From contig NZ_JAVIZM010000001.1 in the NCBI RefSeq assembly GCF_031453555.1, forward strand, positions 1 through 64,000: a stretch of DNA of 64,000 nt, given 5' to 3'. The translations under genes and the position numbers were made by a program. Positions 36,498 to 45,711 of the stretch are shown here, piece by piece. Every line of letters begins with the position of its first letter. The stretch's first letter is position 1. Below the pieces are notes generated by a model. It was not told the DNA's origin, did no database searches, and saw only the letters and a program-made list of their open reading frames with translations. The stretch comes from Bacillus sp. SLBN-46 (GTDB lineage Bacteria > Bacillota > Bacilli > Bacillales > Cytobacillaceae).

Positions 36498-37091
36498 GTG
36501 CAATCTTTGAATCATCTCATTGAACATTATGGATATTTTGGTATCATTATTGCCTTAATTGGTGGGATTGTAGGACTACCCATACCGGATGAAGTCCTGC
36601 TTACTTTTGTTGGCTATAATGTTTTTCAGGAGAAAATGTCTTATTTCCCCTCCCTTTTATGTGCATTTATCGGTGCATTCGGCGGGATTACGCTAAGTTA
36701 TCTTTTAGGGATTAAACTAGGTCTCCCATTCTTACAAAAGTTTGGTCCAAAGCTTCATATAACAGAAGAAAGAGTCGGCAAGACTAGAAAATTATTTATG
36801 AAGTTCGGACCCTTTCTGCTGATCATCGGCTACTTTATTCCTGGTGTAAGGCATGTGACGGCCTATCTTGCGGGGATTAATAATTATTCTTATAAAAAGT
36901 TTGCCTTATTTGCCTATTCTGGTGCCATGACTTGGTGCTTTACTTTTATTACGCTCGGAAAAGCGTTAGGAGAGAATTGGATTCATGTCGGCGCCTATCT
37001 TTCGAGATATAGTCTCTATGTTCTCTTCGTACTCCTTCTTGGCGCTATATTATTTTTTACCTTTCGGAGGAAGAAAAGAGTTTTGAGCTAA
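36498..37091 (+). CDS. DedA family membrane protein
   Basis: This 197-residue DedA (VTT domain) protein has the family core GIVGLPIPDEVLLTFVGY (near 24), a re-entrant region and GYFIPGVRHVTAYLAGINNYSYKKFALFAYSGAMTW (near 115-150). DedA proteins help lipid carrier recycling or membrane homeostasis; some flip undecaprenyl phosphate. The start is GTG at 36498 with GGGATG upstream. Confidence 0.85.
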   Translation: MQSLNHLIEHYGYFGIIIALIGGIVGLPIPDEVLLTFVGYNVFQEKMSYFPSLLCAFIGAFGGITLSYLLGIKLGLPFLQKFGPKLHITEERVGKTRKLFMKFGPFLLIIGYFIPGVRHVTAYLAGINNYSYKKFALFAYSGAMTWCFTFITLGKALGENWIHVGAYLSRYSLYVLFVLLLGAILFFTFRRKKRVLS

Positions 37092-37096
37092 ATATT

Positions 37097-37220
37097 AATC
37101 AAACGTTTGATTAGTTTTTCGAAACCCTATCTCTTGTATAGACAACTTTTAATCAAACGTTTGATTAGTTTTTCGAAACCCTGCCTCATGTATAGACAAC
37201 TTTTAATCAAACGTTTGATT
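37097..37220. repeat. Tandem 54-bp repeats each carrying the palindrome ATCAAACGTTTGAT
   Basis: AATCAAACGTTTGATT begins at 37097, 37151 and 37205, an exact 54-base period, with about 2.3 near-identical units. Each palindrome is followed by AGTTTTT. It lies between the convergent dedA and NRDE genes. A fourth palindrome is at 41484-41497 upstream of the tcyP-like gene. It could be an operator array or a self-complementary terminator repeat. Confidence 0.8.
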
Positions 37221-37226
37221 AGTTTT

Positions 37227-37982
37227 TTAAAGGTCCACCCTATAGCTCCGTTCACTTACCTCACCATCAGAAAATACCCGCTCCACATATTCCATCTCTT
37301 TTTCTGACAATAACAAAACGGTGGAACTCCGTGTCCCATAGTGTTCGCTTTGAATAAACAATGGAGAAAGTAATCTTTCCCACTCTAACGATACACCTGT
37401 GTTTGGAAGAGACTCATCTGGGGCAGTTTCTGCATGTTGAAGAAGCACCATCAGCTCCTCAACCAGGTTTTTTCGATTCTCTGTGATGATATGGGACAAA
37501 CCTTTCTTTCCTCTTTCCACCTTCGGCCATTCGGTATTTAACAAATGATTACTGACACCATAGATGCCATGTTCCAGCTTTTGAAGCTCCCGTCCAATAT
37601 TGGAATAATAATAGAGCTCTTTCGCATCACCCGCTAATAAGTTATAACCTGGATACTGCTGTTGACGATTAGCTAACCCCTGCATGTACTCCTTCAAATC
37701 GCCATCATATTTTAAAGCATCTGCCACTAATTCCCCGCGGGATTGCTTGCCTGTGGTTACTTCCTTTGGATTGCGATAATTGGTTAACGCCGCAAATCTT
37801 CCAGAAGTGGTAACTCCCATCCACGTGCCCATCTTCTCTAAATCACGGCCTGCAAGGACGGTAGGGACGTCCTCCCAATAATGAATCGGTGCAGTTTGAC
37901 GTTGATAAAATTCATCTCGGTTAGCGACGACGATTAATGGATATTGCGGATGAACTTTGTAGGCTAATAATATTAAACACAT
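37227..37982 (-). CDS. NRDE family protein (TANGO2-like)
   Basis: This 251-residue protein begins MCLILLAYKVHPQYPLIVVANRDEF, with the conserved Cys2 and the NRDE motif (near 21-24), then GTWMGVTTSGRFAALTNYRNP. The family is the TANGO2 or NRDE group (Ntn-like fold); bacterial function is unresolved, with proposed links to heme or lipid handling in other organisms. It is a single gene after a 54-bp repeat array. Confidence 0.8.
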   Translation of the reverse strand: MCLILLAYKVHPQYPLIVVANRDEFYQRQTAPIHYWEDVPTVLAGRDLEKMGTWMGVTTSGRFAALTNYRNPKEVTTGKQSRGELVADALKYDGDLKEYMQGLANRQQQYPGYNLLAGDAKELYYYSNIGRELQKLEHGIYGVSNHLLNTEWPKVERGKKGLSHIITENRKNLVEELMVLLQHAETAPDESLPNTGVSLEWERLLSPLFIQSEHYGTRSSTVLLLSEKEMEYVERVFSDGEVSERSYRVDL

Positions 37983-38025
37983 GGACTATCACTGCCCTTT
38001 TTGAAATTAAAATTACTTTGCACTT

Positions 38026-38574
38026 CTATTTAATTGATTCCTTACACTTCCGAAGCATCTTTTTAATCAGGCGTATTTGCCCTCTGTGACTCAGCTCATC
38101 CTCAAACACATGAAACCACTTAAAGTAATTATTAGCTGGACGATCCCACCAAAACGGCGCTTGCTCAAATAACCATTCATCTGGCAGCGTTTTAAATGTG
38201 GCAATCGTCTCGTTTCTCACCAGTTCTAATTTTTCAAGGTAATATTCAAGCGTGTTCCCTTTAATCTGCTCTCTAGCATTTTTTCCTAAATCTAATGCAG
38301 GATTAAGAGCACTTTCCTCTTCATCTGTTAGGTCCCGGTTTTCAAACGTTACAATCTGGTATGTTTTTTCAACCGAAGCCATGTGTGCTAATAGCATTCC
38401 AATGGAATTAGCTTCTTCATCAAAGAGAAAATCTAGTTCTTTTACGGTTAAGTCTTTTACTTCATCTAAGGTTGTTTGCCTGGTATAGTTCATCATGGAT
38501 ACCAATTTACTAAATTCCAATCCTAAGCCGTCTTTTTTGTCTATAACATATAATGTTTTATTATCAAAATTCAA
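38026..38574 (-). CDS. DinB family protein (DUF664-like four-helix bundle)
   Basis: The 182-residue helical protein has the DinB-type metal-binding histidines in MLLAHMASVEKTYQ (near 63) and ELSHRGQIRLIKKML (near 163), with FKWFHVFEDE between. Some DinB-like enzymes are thiol S-transferases using bacillithiol; this one cannot be assigned. The start is TTG at 38574, supported by GGAGGGATAGGA upstream. Confidence 0.75.
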   Translation of the reverse strand: MNFDNKTLYVIDKKDGLGLEFSKLVSMMNYTRQTTLDEVKDLTVKELDFLFDEEANSIGMLLAHMASVEKTYQIVTFENRDLTDEEESALNPALDLGKNAREQIKGNTLEYYLEKLELVRNETIATFKTLPDEWLFEQAPFWWDRPANNYFKWFHVFEDELSHRGQIRLIKKMLRKCKESIK

Positions 38575-38727
38575 TCCTATCCCTCCGATTGGAAAAATAA
38601 TGCAATAGTACTATTCGACTTTTCTGAAGAAAACCCTTTAATTACGGTGTAATTATGTATTCACATGAAATCGTGGTAAACTAACCAACGACATATATAA
38701 ATTTTATTTAAAAAATGGAGTGGTTAG

Positions 38728-38901
38728 ATGAGTAAAGCGAAAGCAAAAGCGAAAAGTGGAATAGGTAGGGGTACAGGTAAAAAAGGCTGGAACCGTTGGC
38801 AAACTAGCGCTAATAAAGCAAAAAGCGCCAAGCCCTATGTCAGCAAAGGGACTAAAAGAGCGGCGGATGAAAAAAATGCCGATCAATCTTCCGATAAATA
38901 G
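38728..38901 (+). CDS. Small basic lysine-rich protein (DUF3934-like)
   Basis: The 57-residue reading frame starts MSKAKAKAKSGIGRGTGKKG and continues WNRWQTSANKAKSAKPYVSK, with an acidic end. AATGGAGTGG precedes the ATG by 5-9 bases. It is very rich in Lys and Ala with two Trp. It resembles short uncharacterised Bacillaceae proteins (DUF3934, from memory), so it is likely real. Nucleic-acid binding would fit the charge but is a guess. Confidence 0.7.
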   Translation: MSKAKAKAKSGIGRGTGKKGWNRWQTSANKAKSAKPYVSKGTKRAADEKNADQSSDK

Positions 38902-39033
38902 TTGTCTTAACCTTTTTAGTTGGTAGACGGTATGATAAGTACGTGCCAGTTATTCTCATTTAGAATCTTTGATGAATACTCATTTTGTTGGTAATGATAA
39001 TGAACGATATGACCAACTTAGGAGGTATTTGTA

Positions 39034-39267
39034 ATGTCAGAACTTGAGCCTTTGGAATATGAAACTGGAACCGCGATTCGCGATTATGACATTATTGATA
39101 TTACGGCATCAGCAAATGGCTATGAGGTCCTGCTCGATATTAACTTAGATAGTGGGTATTCATTAACAAGAACCAAATTAGAAATTACCCATGAGGATTT
39201 ACAAGGGTATGAAACAAGCGAGATAGAAGAAGGTATTAGATATGCTTTAGGGTTCTTTGGACAATAG
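39034..39267 (+). CDS. Small acidic protein of unknown function
   Basis: This 77-residue protein starts after a very good ribosome site (TTAGGAGGT, 8 bases before ATG). It has strongly biased, ordered composition: EYETGTAIRDYDIIDITASANGY then strand-like VLLDINLDSGYSL and a helical end EDLQGYETSEIEEGIRYALGFF. No family was recognised. No membrane segment is present. Confidence 0.65.
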   Translation: MSELEPLEYETGTAIRDYDIIDITASANGYEVLLDINLDSGYSLTRTKLEITHEDLQGYETSEIEEGIRYALGFFGQ

Positions 39268-39383
39268 GGCGGTTTCCTTCTCCTATCGTTTATAACTATA
39301 TATAATCTTTACACGCTCTTAACATCGGGTTAAGAAATCCCCTCTTTATTTTTAATACAATTAAAGTAAAGGGGGGCGGAAAA

Positions 39384-39917
39384 ATGACTAGAGAACTACT
39401 GGAATTCTTTTATGGCTTTGATTGTCGAGTGCTGCAGAAGGTGAATCACCATTTCGATAAAAAGCTATTAAATCTCTTTTTTCGCTTGGTCACACGTTTA
39501 GGAGGAGCAGATCTTACAATCTCTTTGACGTTGATTCTCATGCTTTTATCATCAGGGGAGGCTAAACTAACGGCCATCAGCAGTGCACTTGCATTATCTG
39601 CGAGTCATATACCTGTCCATATTTTGAAAGAGGTGCTTCCTCGGAGAAGGCCCTATGTAAAAATTGAAAAAACAAAAACTCATGAAAATCCATTACAAGA
39701 CCCTTCTTTTCCTTCAGGGCATACAACAGCTTTTTTATCCGTTGTAACACCCTACATCTTATTTGTACCCATCCTATCCTTTATCTTAATCCCAATTGCA
39801 GTCCTTGTGGGCATATCAAGAATATACCTCGGTCTGCACTACCCATCAGACGTCCTAGCAGGTGCCTTCCTCGGAACACTAACTGGAGTTATCACCTTTT
39901 GCATTTTATGTATCTGA
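39384..39917 (+). CDS. PAP2 family membrane phosphatase
   Basis: This 177-residue membrane enzyme has all three PAP2 motifs: KEVLPRRRP (KX6RP, near 79), PSFPSGHT (near 111) and SRIYLGLHYPSD (SRX5HX3D, near 150). It has about five helices. BcrC-type members dephosphorylate undecaprenyl pyrophosphate; other members act on phosphatidic acid. A strong AAAGGGGGGCGG site precedes the ATG. Confidence 0.88.
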   Translation: MTRELLEFFYGFDCRVLQKVNHHFDKKLLNLFFRLVTRLGGADLTISLTLILMLLSSGEAKLTAISSALALSASHIPVHILKEVLPRRRPYVKIEKTKTHENPLQDPSFPSGHTTAFLSVVTPYILFVPILSFILIPIAVLVGISRIYLGLHYPSDVLAGAFLGTLTGVITFCILCI

Positions 39918-39931
39918 GAAATACAAATTAT

Positions 39932-39994
39932 GGTGTCAGGCACCACGAAAAGACAAATGTCCTCACACTACGGACATTTGTGGTGCCTGACACC
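39932..39994. repeat. REP-like palindrome, GGTGTCAGGCACC type
   Basis: GGTGTCAGGCACC (39932-39944) and its inverse (39982-39994) enclose another inverted pair (GACAAATGTCC and GGACATTTGT). It lies between the convergent PAP2 and tcyP-like genes and probably acts as their terminator. Confidence 0.8.
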
Positions 39995-40003
39995 TTCTTA
40001 TTT

Positions 40004-41387
40004 TTATGCTTCTACAATGTTTGGTTGTTGGTAGGTTTCTTGGTCGAATTCTCCTGTTGCTTTGCTTGTTAGGACGCCTGCAGTCATGGCCCCGCTGACA
40101 TTTAGTGCTGTACGGCCCATGTCAATGAGTGGCTCTACAGAGATGAGCAAACCGACAATAGCAATTGGCAGATTCATAATAGAAAGGACGATGAGGGCTG
40201 CAAAAGTAGCACCACCGCCTACACCAGCAACACCAAAGGAGCTAATCGCTATGACCAAGATGAGCGTAAGAATAAAGGAGAGACTGGTTGGGTCGACCCC
40301 TGCAGCTGGAGCAACCATAACGGCTAGCATGGCTGGGTAAATCCCCGCACAGCCATTTTGACCAATGGAAAGTCCAAATGAGCCTGCAAAGTTTGCTATC
40401 CCTTCAGAAACGCCCAAGTCTTTTGTCTGTGTTTTAATCGTCATTGGTAACGTTCCCGCACTTGTACGTGAAGTAAAGGCAAAGGTTAAGGTAGGAAGGC
40501 CCCTTTTTCACATAATTTCTTGGGTTTAGTTTAACAAACGATAACAGTAATAGATGGACAATAAACATAACGATAAGCGCCACATAGGAAGCAACGACAA
40601 ACTTTCCTAATTTAGCAATGGCTTCATAATCACTTGTGGCGGTGACCCTTGTAATAATTGCTAAAATGCCATACGGTGTGAGGCGAAGAATCAATGTTAC
40701 TACCCTCATGACAATCGAATACGCCGTATCTATGATCCGCGCGAAAAACTCGCCGTGTTCAGATTCCTTTCGTTTGACTCCAAGATAGGCAACCCCAATA
40801 AAGACAGCGAAGATAACAACGGCAATCGTAGAAGTTGGCCGTGCTCCTGTTAAATCCTGAAATGGATTACTCGGAATTAACTCAATAATCTGCTGTGGCA
40901 ATGTCATATTTTCCACACCAGCCACTCTTTCCTCAAGCTGAGCATTTCTAGCTTTCTCGGCATCTCCCGCGTTTAACTGAATCCCGTCAAGACCAAACCC
41001 TAATGCAGACCCAATACCAACGGCAGCAGAAATAGCCGTCGTACCAAGCAAGATTCCAATCACAAGAAAGCTAATCTTCCCGATATTTTTTGTTAATTTC
41101 AACTTAGTAAAAGCGGCAACGATACTTATGAAAACTAGCGGCATAACCACCATTTGCAGTAGCTTAACATAACCATTTCCTACAATGTTAAACCAATCGA
41201 TGGACCCTGTTGTCACCTCATGTGTGGTGCCATAAATCAGATGGATGATAAAACCAAAAATAATACCTAAGCCTAATGCTGTAAAAACACGTTTAGAAAA
41301 AGAGACATGTTTTTTTTGCATCTTGAACAATCCAAACATGAGCGCAAACAAAACGAGGATATTAACAATGATAAGAAGGGCGTTCAT
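40004..41387 (-). pseudogene. tcyP: Sodium:dicarboxylate/cystine symporter (TcyP-like), frameshifted
   Basis: Two overlapping frames form one dicarboxylate/amino acid:cation symporter close to B. subtilis TcyP (463 residues), an L-cystine uptake protein. The N-terminal part runs to [10 protein letters not shown]; removing one G from the run of four at 40500-40503 lets translation continue as [19 protein letters not shown], then the core motifs [19 protein letters not shown] and [15 protein letters not shown]. The total of 1384 bases is one more than a multiple of three. It is either a sequencing error or an inactivating insertion. A palindrome ATCAAACGTTTGAT lies about 100 bases upstream. Confidence 0.85.
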
Positions 41388-41483
41388 TTTACTCCTCCTC
41401 TAAATTTGTAATTTTTTCCAACACATACATTCCAATGAGTCAAGTCGGAATTACAAATGAACAATCCACTAACCATTAAAACC

Positions 41484-41497
41484 ATCAAACGTTTGAT
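41484..41497. promoter_or_regulatory. Palindrome ATCAAACGTTTGAT upstream of the tcyP-like gene
   Basis: A perfect 14-bp palindrome with a central CG, identical to the core repeated three times at 37097-37220. Its position upstream of a start codon suggests an operator; the regulator is unknown. Confidence 0.45.
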
Positions 41498-41547
41498 ATT
41501 ACATACATATGTACTGTAGGGACATTAAATACCAAACACGAAAAAAA

Positions 41548-41597
41548 GGTGTCAGGCACCGGCCGTGGACATTTGTCCACGAGCGGTGCCTGACACC
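41548..41597. repeat. REP-like palindrome, GGTGTCAGGCACC type
   Basis: GGTGTCAGGCACC (41548-41560) and its inverse (41585-41597) enclose GTGGACATTTGTCCAC, itself nearly palindromic, with a run of A on the left. It ends 4 bases before the sigma-54 regulator gene stop and may terminate it. Confidence 0.8.
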
Positions 41598-41600
41598 CTG

Positions 41601-43022
41601 CTATTTGATCTCATATGTTTTGCATTTTTCGTAGAAGCTGGTTTTCCCTATTTCCAGGAGTTTGGCTGCTTCTTGCTTATTTCCGTTGGTTACGTTGAGC
41701 GCATTTAGAATGGCCTTCTTTTCTGCCTGAGCCAGTGTTTCTTTTAATGGAACAACCGGTAAGAGTATCTCCTCCAAAGAATGACTGCTTTCCGTACGGC
41801 TCTCGATCTCAGAGGGGCTCTCCGGTTCCAATTCACGCAAATATAATGGCAGGTGAACCAATTCAATGGTTTTCCCATCTAGAACATTGATCGTTCGCTC
41901 CAACACATTCTCAAGCTCTCGAATGTTTCCCGGCCAGGAATGCTGCATCAATCTTTCTTTTACCTCAGCTGAGAACTCTATCCCTTTACGATAAAATCTC
42001 CTCTCCAGTTTTTTCAATAAACTGATAGAGATTTGTGGGATATCCTCTTTTCTTTTTCTAAGAGGAGGAATTTCAATTTTTATGACATTCAATCGGTAAT
42101 ATAAGTCCTGACGAAACTTCCCTTCCTCCACCAGCTTCTCTAAATCCCGATGGGTTGCCGCGATGATTCGAACATCAACAGGAATGGACTTTTGAGCTCC
42201 GACCCTTTGCACCTCTTTTTCCTGTAAGACTCGCAAAAGCTTGCTTTGCATCGAGAGGGGCATGTCCCCAATTTCATCGAGAAAAAGGGTACCATTATTT
42301 GCTATTTCAAATTGCCCCTTCTTCCCCCCTTTTTTTGCTCCCGTAAAGGCACCTTCTTCATACCCAAACAGCTCCGATTCTAGTAAATGTTCAGGAATCG
42401 ATGCGCAGTTGATGGCCACAAAAGGCAATGATTCTCGCATACTATTATTATGTATGGCGTGGGCAAATAACTCTTTACCCGTCCCAGATTCACCGATCAA
42501 TAAGACTGATGAGTTGCTCTCAGATATTCTTTCTGCAAGTTTTTTCGCTGCTAAGAAAGCCTGGCTATTCCCAATTAAATCGGAGAATTGGTACTTACTT
42601 TTCAATTCTTTTTCAACTTTTGTTTTATAATATTTCAGTTCTTCTACAAGCCTTTGTATTTTCGTTTTATACATCCGCCATTCCTCTGGTGTACGGAACA
42701 TGACGGTTCCCAAGGCTCCGACCCTTTCTCCATCCACAATGAGAGGGTACCGGTTAGCAATCATTTCACTACCATTGATGGGGTGCAACGAAGCAAGCTC
42801 TTTTTGTCCTGTATTGGCAACGATATGCATGCGGGTATTTTCAATTACCTCTTCCACAGGCCGGTTAATGGCATCCTCTACTGTCGTCCCCAAAAACTCG
42901 CAATAAGCCTCATTAATATAAAGAATAATACCCTCTCGATCCACCACTACAATTCGTTCCGCTAATAGATTAATAATTTGCTCATGCCAATTATAGGGGA
43001 TATTCTCAAATCCTTGGTACAT
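41601..43022 (-). CDS. Sigma-54-dependent activator with PAS domain
   Basis: This 473-residue enhancer-binding protein has an N-terminal PAS sensor domain (about 15-120), an AAA+ domain with Walker [11 protein letters not shown], the sigma-54 contact loop GAFTGA, Walker [12 protein letters not shown] and [14 protein letters not shown], and a C-terminal Fis-type helix-turn-helix ([23 protein letters not shown]). It is on the same strand as, and downstream of, the dehydrogenase and permease genes, whose promoter is a textbook -24/-12 site. It most likely activates them in response to a ligand of the PAS domain. Confidence 0.9.
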   Translation of the reverse strand: MYQGFENIPYNWHEQIINLLAERIVVVDREGIILYINEAYCEFLGTTVEDAINRPVEEVIENTRMHIVANTGQKELASLHPINGSEMIANRYPLIVDGERVGALGTVMFRTPEEWRMYKTKIQRLVEELKYYKTKVEKELKSKYQFSDLIGNSQAFLAAKKLAERISESNSSVLLIGESGTGKELFAHAIHNNSMRESLPFVAINCASIPEHLLESELFGYEEGAFTGAKKGGKKGQFEIANNGTLFLDEIGDMPLSMQSKLLRVLQEKEVQRVGAQKSIPVDVRIIAATHRDLEKLVEEGKFRQDLYYRLNVIKIEIPPLRKRKEDIPQISISLLKKLERRFYRKGIEFSAEVKERLMQHSWPGNIRELENVLERTINVLDGKTIELVHLPLYLRELEPESPSEIESRTESSHSLEEILLPVVPLKETLAQAEKKAILNALNVTNGNKQEAAKLLEIGKTSFYEKCKTYEIK

Positions 43023-43078
43023 TCTTTTCCCACCCTTACCACACTAGATATATTAATTATACCAAATATACTGACAAA

Positions 43079-43114
43079 GGGGTCAGACCCCACAAACATG
43101 TGGTTCCTGACCCC
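43079..43114. repeat. REP-like palindrome, GGGGTCAGACCCC type
   Basis: GGGGTCAGACCCC (43079-43091) is followed by the imperfect inverse GGTTCCTGACCCC (43102-43114) and TTTTT. It sits between the dehydrogenase stop and the regulator start. Confidence 0.7.
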
Positions 43115-43122
43115 TTTTTACC

Positions 43123-43908
43123 TTATTGGGCTGTATAGCCACCATCCAGGATGACTGCCTGACCGGTAATGCCTCTTCCTTTATCACTTGCTAAAAAGAC
43201 AGCATAATCGGCAATTTCCGAGACAGACAGAAGTCTCCTTTGCGGAACAAGCGGGAAAATCACATCTTCAAGTACACGATCTAAGCTGACATTCCGAGTT
43301 TTCGCCAAATCCCCCAGTTGGTTTCTCACAAGCGGAGTATCGACGTAGCCAGGACATAACGCATTTACAGTAATCCCATCCGCTGCGCCTTCTAGTGCTG
43401 CCACCTTCGTTAAACCAATAACACCGTGTTTGGCACTGTTATAAGCAGCCTTCCCGGCAAAGCCGATGACCCCATTTATGGAAGCCATATTGATGACTCT
43501 GCCAAATCCTTGTTTTTTCATAAGTGGAAAAACATGTTTGATGCCAACGAACGGTGCCGTTAACATGATTTTGACAAGTAACTCAAACTTTTCAGTTGGG
43601 AACTCCTCAATTGGAGACACATACTGCATCCCGGCATTATTGACTAAAATATCAAGGCTTCCAAATGTCTGGTAGGCTAGCTCTAGGCTATTTTTAAAAG
43701 CTTCCTCATCTGTAACATCACAGGGAGCCGCTAATGCTTCGAAGCCTTGCTCCCTTAGCTCAACGGCCACTTCTTCGCTCTTGACCGCGTTTAAATCTGA
43801 AATAACTACCTTTGCGCCTTCCTGTGCAAAAGTCTTTGCGAGTTCTAATCCAATTCCACTTGCAGATCCAGTAATAAATGCTGTTTTCCCTTCTAATGAC
43901 TGTTTCAT
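43123..43908 (-). CDS. 3-hydroxybutyrate dehydrogenase (SDR family)
   Basis: This 261-residue short-chain dehydrogenase has the NAD motif TGSASGIG (near 14), NNAG (near 90), catalytic Ser in INMASINGV, YNSAKHG (Tyr/Lys, near 156) and the characteristic NALCPGYVDTPLV. The sequence is typical of D-3-hydroxybutyrate dehydrogenases (YxjF-like), which oxidise 3-hydroxybutyrate to acetoacetate. It follows the permease gene by 37 bases and should share its sigma-54 promoter. Confidence 0.85.
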   Translation of the reverse strand: MKQSLEGKTAFITGSASGIGLELAKTFAQEGAKVVISDLNAVKSEEVAVELREQGFEALAAPCDVTDEEAFKNSLELAYQTFGSLDILVNNAGMQYVSPIEEFPTEKFELLVKIMLTAPFVGIKHVFPLMKKQGFGRVINMASINGVIGFAGKAAYNSAKHGVIGLTKVAALEGAADGITVNALCPGYVDTPLVRNQLGDLAKTRNVSLDRVLEDVIFPLVPQRRLLSVSEIADYAVFLASDKGRGITGQAVILDGGYTAQ

Positions 43909-43945
43909 ACGAGATCCTCCTTTAAATCTAGTACATTATGAATCG

Positions 43946-45382
43946 TTAAATGATGTTAAACATAGAGTAAATCGCAATGACAAAGAATACAGCTACTGTT
44001 TTAATCACTGTTACAGCGAAAATGTCACGGTATGACTGCTTGTGAGTCAATCCTGTAACTGCAAGAAGGGTAATAACCGCTCCATTATGCGGCAGTGTAT
44101 CCATACCACCTGATGCCATCGCTACCACACGGTGCATAACTTCAGGCGGGATATGAGCTGCGGCAATCGCTTGATTGTATTTTTCCGCCATCGCTCCTAG
44201 CGCAATCCCCATTCCTCCTGATGCAGAGCCTGTAATACCAGCAAGGGAACTTGTAGTTACAGCACCGTTAACAAGCGGATTGGTAAACGTACTAGAAATC
44301 GCATCACTAATTTTTGCAAATCCTGGAAGGGATGAAATAACCCCTCCAAAGCCGTATTCCGCACCTGTATTCATAGTCGCAAGCAATGCCCCAGCAATAC
44401 TTAAGTTTAAACCTTCTTTAAAGTTTACCGTTACACGCTTCCAATCAAAGGCAAGTGATGTGACGATCCCTACCACTAGTGCCAACTCAACCGCCCAAAT
44501 AGCAGCAACTGCTTTTACATCTACCGTGTATGCATTTAAGCCGATGGCAGTAAAATCAAACCCATTCGGATACCATTTTGGAATGTAGGTAATGAACAGT
44601 TTATTTGTCACTCCTACAAGCACTAGAGGCACAAACGCCATGATTTGGCGTAAAACAGATTGTTGTGACTTTAAATCCGGTACCATTTCGTTTTCCTCTG
44701 ATTTGGCCAGCTCCAAGGCGGAAGCATTTTCTGTGCCAAAGCCATAGTAGCCTTCCCCTGCTTTTTCTGCTTTTTTCCTTCTTGTTTCTAGATAGAGAAG
44801 ACCAAGTCCTAAGACAAAGATAGCTCCGATAATACCCAGTGTTGGTGCTGCGTAGATATCTGTTTTAAAGAAGTTAATTGGTATAACGTTCTGGATTTGC
44901 GGTGTTCCTGGTAAAGCATCCATCGTGAAGGTAAAAGCACCGAGAGCGATGGTTCCGGGAATCAAACGTTTTGGAATGTTTGCTTCTCTAAACATTTGAG
45001 CGGCAAATGGATAAATAGCAAATACAGCTACGAATAAGCTTACGCCGCTATAAGTTAAGATAGCACCTAGTAAAATGATGGTTTGCATGGCACGTTTCGC
45101 ACCAACCCAACGGACAATTGTTTTTGCAATTGATTCTGCAATGCCAGACATCTCAACTACTTTTCCAAAAATCGCGCCTAGTAAAAAGACAGGAAAATAA
45201 GATTTAATGAATCCGACCATTTTTTCCATAAATACACCGGAGAAAAACGGTAATACATGGCTTGGGTCAACAAGTAATACGGCTAAAAGTGCGCAGAGCG
45301 GTGCAAATAAAATTACAGAGAAACCACGATACGCAACGAACATTAATAGCCCAAGCGACAAAAGAATAATAAATAATTGCAT
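43946..45382 (-). CDS. GntP family permease, probable 3-hydroxybutyrate uptake
   Basis: This 478-residue permease of the GntP family (gluconate and hydroxy-acid:H+ symporters) has about 12 hydrophobic segments. Its neighbours, a hydroxybutyrate dehydrogenase and a sigma-54 activator, point to uptake of 3-hydroxybutyrate, as for B. subtilis YxjC. An AAAGGGGGA ribosome site precedes the ATG. Expression should need sigma-54 and be subject to CcpA repression through the cre site in the leader. Confidence 0.85.
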   Translation of the reverse strand: MQLFIILLSLGLLMFVAYRGFSVILFAPLCALLAVLLVDPSHVLPFFSGVFMEKMVGFIKSYFPVFLLGAIFGKVVEMSGIAESIAKTIVRWVGAKRAMQTIILLGAILTYSGVSLFVAVFAIYPFAAQMFREANIPKRLIPGTIALGAFTFTMDALPGTPQIQNVIPINFFKTDIYAAPTLGIIGAIFVLGLGLLYLETRRKKAEKAGEGYYGFGTENASALELAKSEENEMVPDLKSQQSVLRQIMAFVPLVLVGVTNKLFITYIPKWYPNGFDFTAIGLNAYTVDVKAVAAIWAVELALVVGIVTSLAFDWKRVTVNFKEGLNLSIAGALLATMNTGAEYGFGGVISSLPGFAKISDAISSTFTNPLVNGAVTTSSLAGITGSASGGMGIALGAMAEKYNQAIAAAHIPPEVMHRVVAMASGGMDTLPHNGAVITLLAVTGLTHKQSYRDIFAVTVIKTVAVFFVIAIYSMFNII

Positions 45383-45427
45383 GAAAATCCCCCTTTGGAT
45401 AATTTGGATAAGCTTCTGTTTCTTGTT

Positions 45428-45441
45428 AGAAAGCGTTTACA
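45428..45441 (-). promoter_or_regulatory. cre site (CcpA) in the 3-hydroxybutyrate operon leader
   Basis: On the minus strand TGTAAACGCTTTCT matches 13 of 14 positions of the cre consensus. It lies about 25 bases downstream of the sigma-54 promoter, a position suited to roadblock repression by CcpA. Confidence 0.75.
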
Positions 45442-45463
45442 TTATGAAGCTTGCTTATATATC

Positions 45464-45480
45464 TGCAAGTTTTGTGCCAA
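45464..45480 (-). promoter_or_regulatory. Sigma-54 (-24/-12) promoter
   Basis: On the minus strand TTGGCAC (45474-45480), five bases, then TTGCA (45464-45468) match the -24/-12 consensus at every conserved position. The permease gene starts about 80 bases downstream, and a sigma-54 activator gene is in the same cluster. Confidence 0.92.
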
Positions 45481-45575
45481 AATTATAAATTTTTAGATAA
45501 ATTATTCAGTTCTCCTAGTTTAACACTTTCACATGTTATTTATAAGATTAACACTCTTAATCTCTCTTACTCTTT

Positions 45576-45641
45576 TTCCGGAATTACGGAATTTCACTAG
45601 AAAAAGTTTCCGCGAATGCGGAATTTTCCGTTCTTGCGGAA
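45576..45641. promoter_or_regulatory. Three enhancer-like sites TTCCG-N6-CGGAA
   Basis: Perfect inverted repeats TTCCG-N6-CGGAA occur at 45576-45591, 45608-45623 and 45626-45641, about 100-180 bases upstream of the sigma-54 promoter. This is where an enhancer-binding protein would bind. The gene at 41601-43022 is the obvious candidate. Nothing else stands out in the remaining part of this 329-base gap. Confidence 0.8.
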
Positions 45642-45671
45642 TCTATTCCTGTAAAGGAAGTCTTGAAACAC

Positions 45672-45699
45672 AAAAAGAGCAGCCCCAAAAGGACTGCCC
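45672..45699 (-). terminator. Terminator after mglC
   Basis: On the minus strand GGGCAGTCC (45691-45699) pairs with GGGCTGCTC (45677-45685) including G:U pairs, followed by five T. Confidence 0.7.
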
Positions 45700-45711
45700 T
45701 AAAAAACTCTC

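Noticed and set aside
37107..37307. 66-residue open frame over the 54-bp repeats
   Set aside because: It is a translation of the repeats running into the antisense of the NRDE gene, without a ribosome site.
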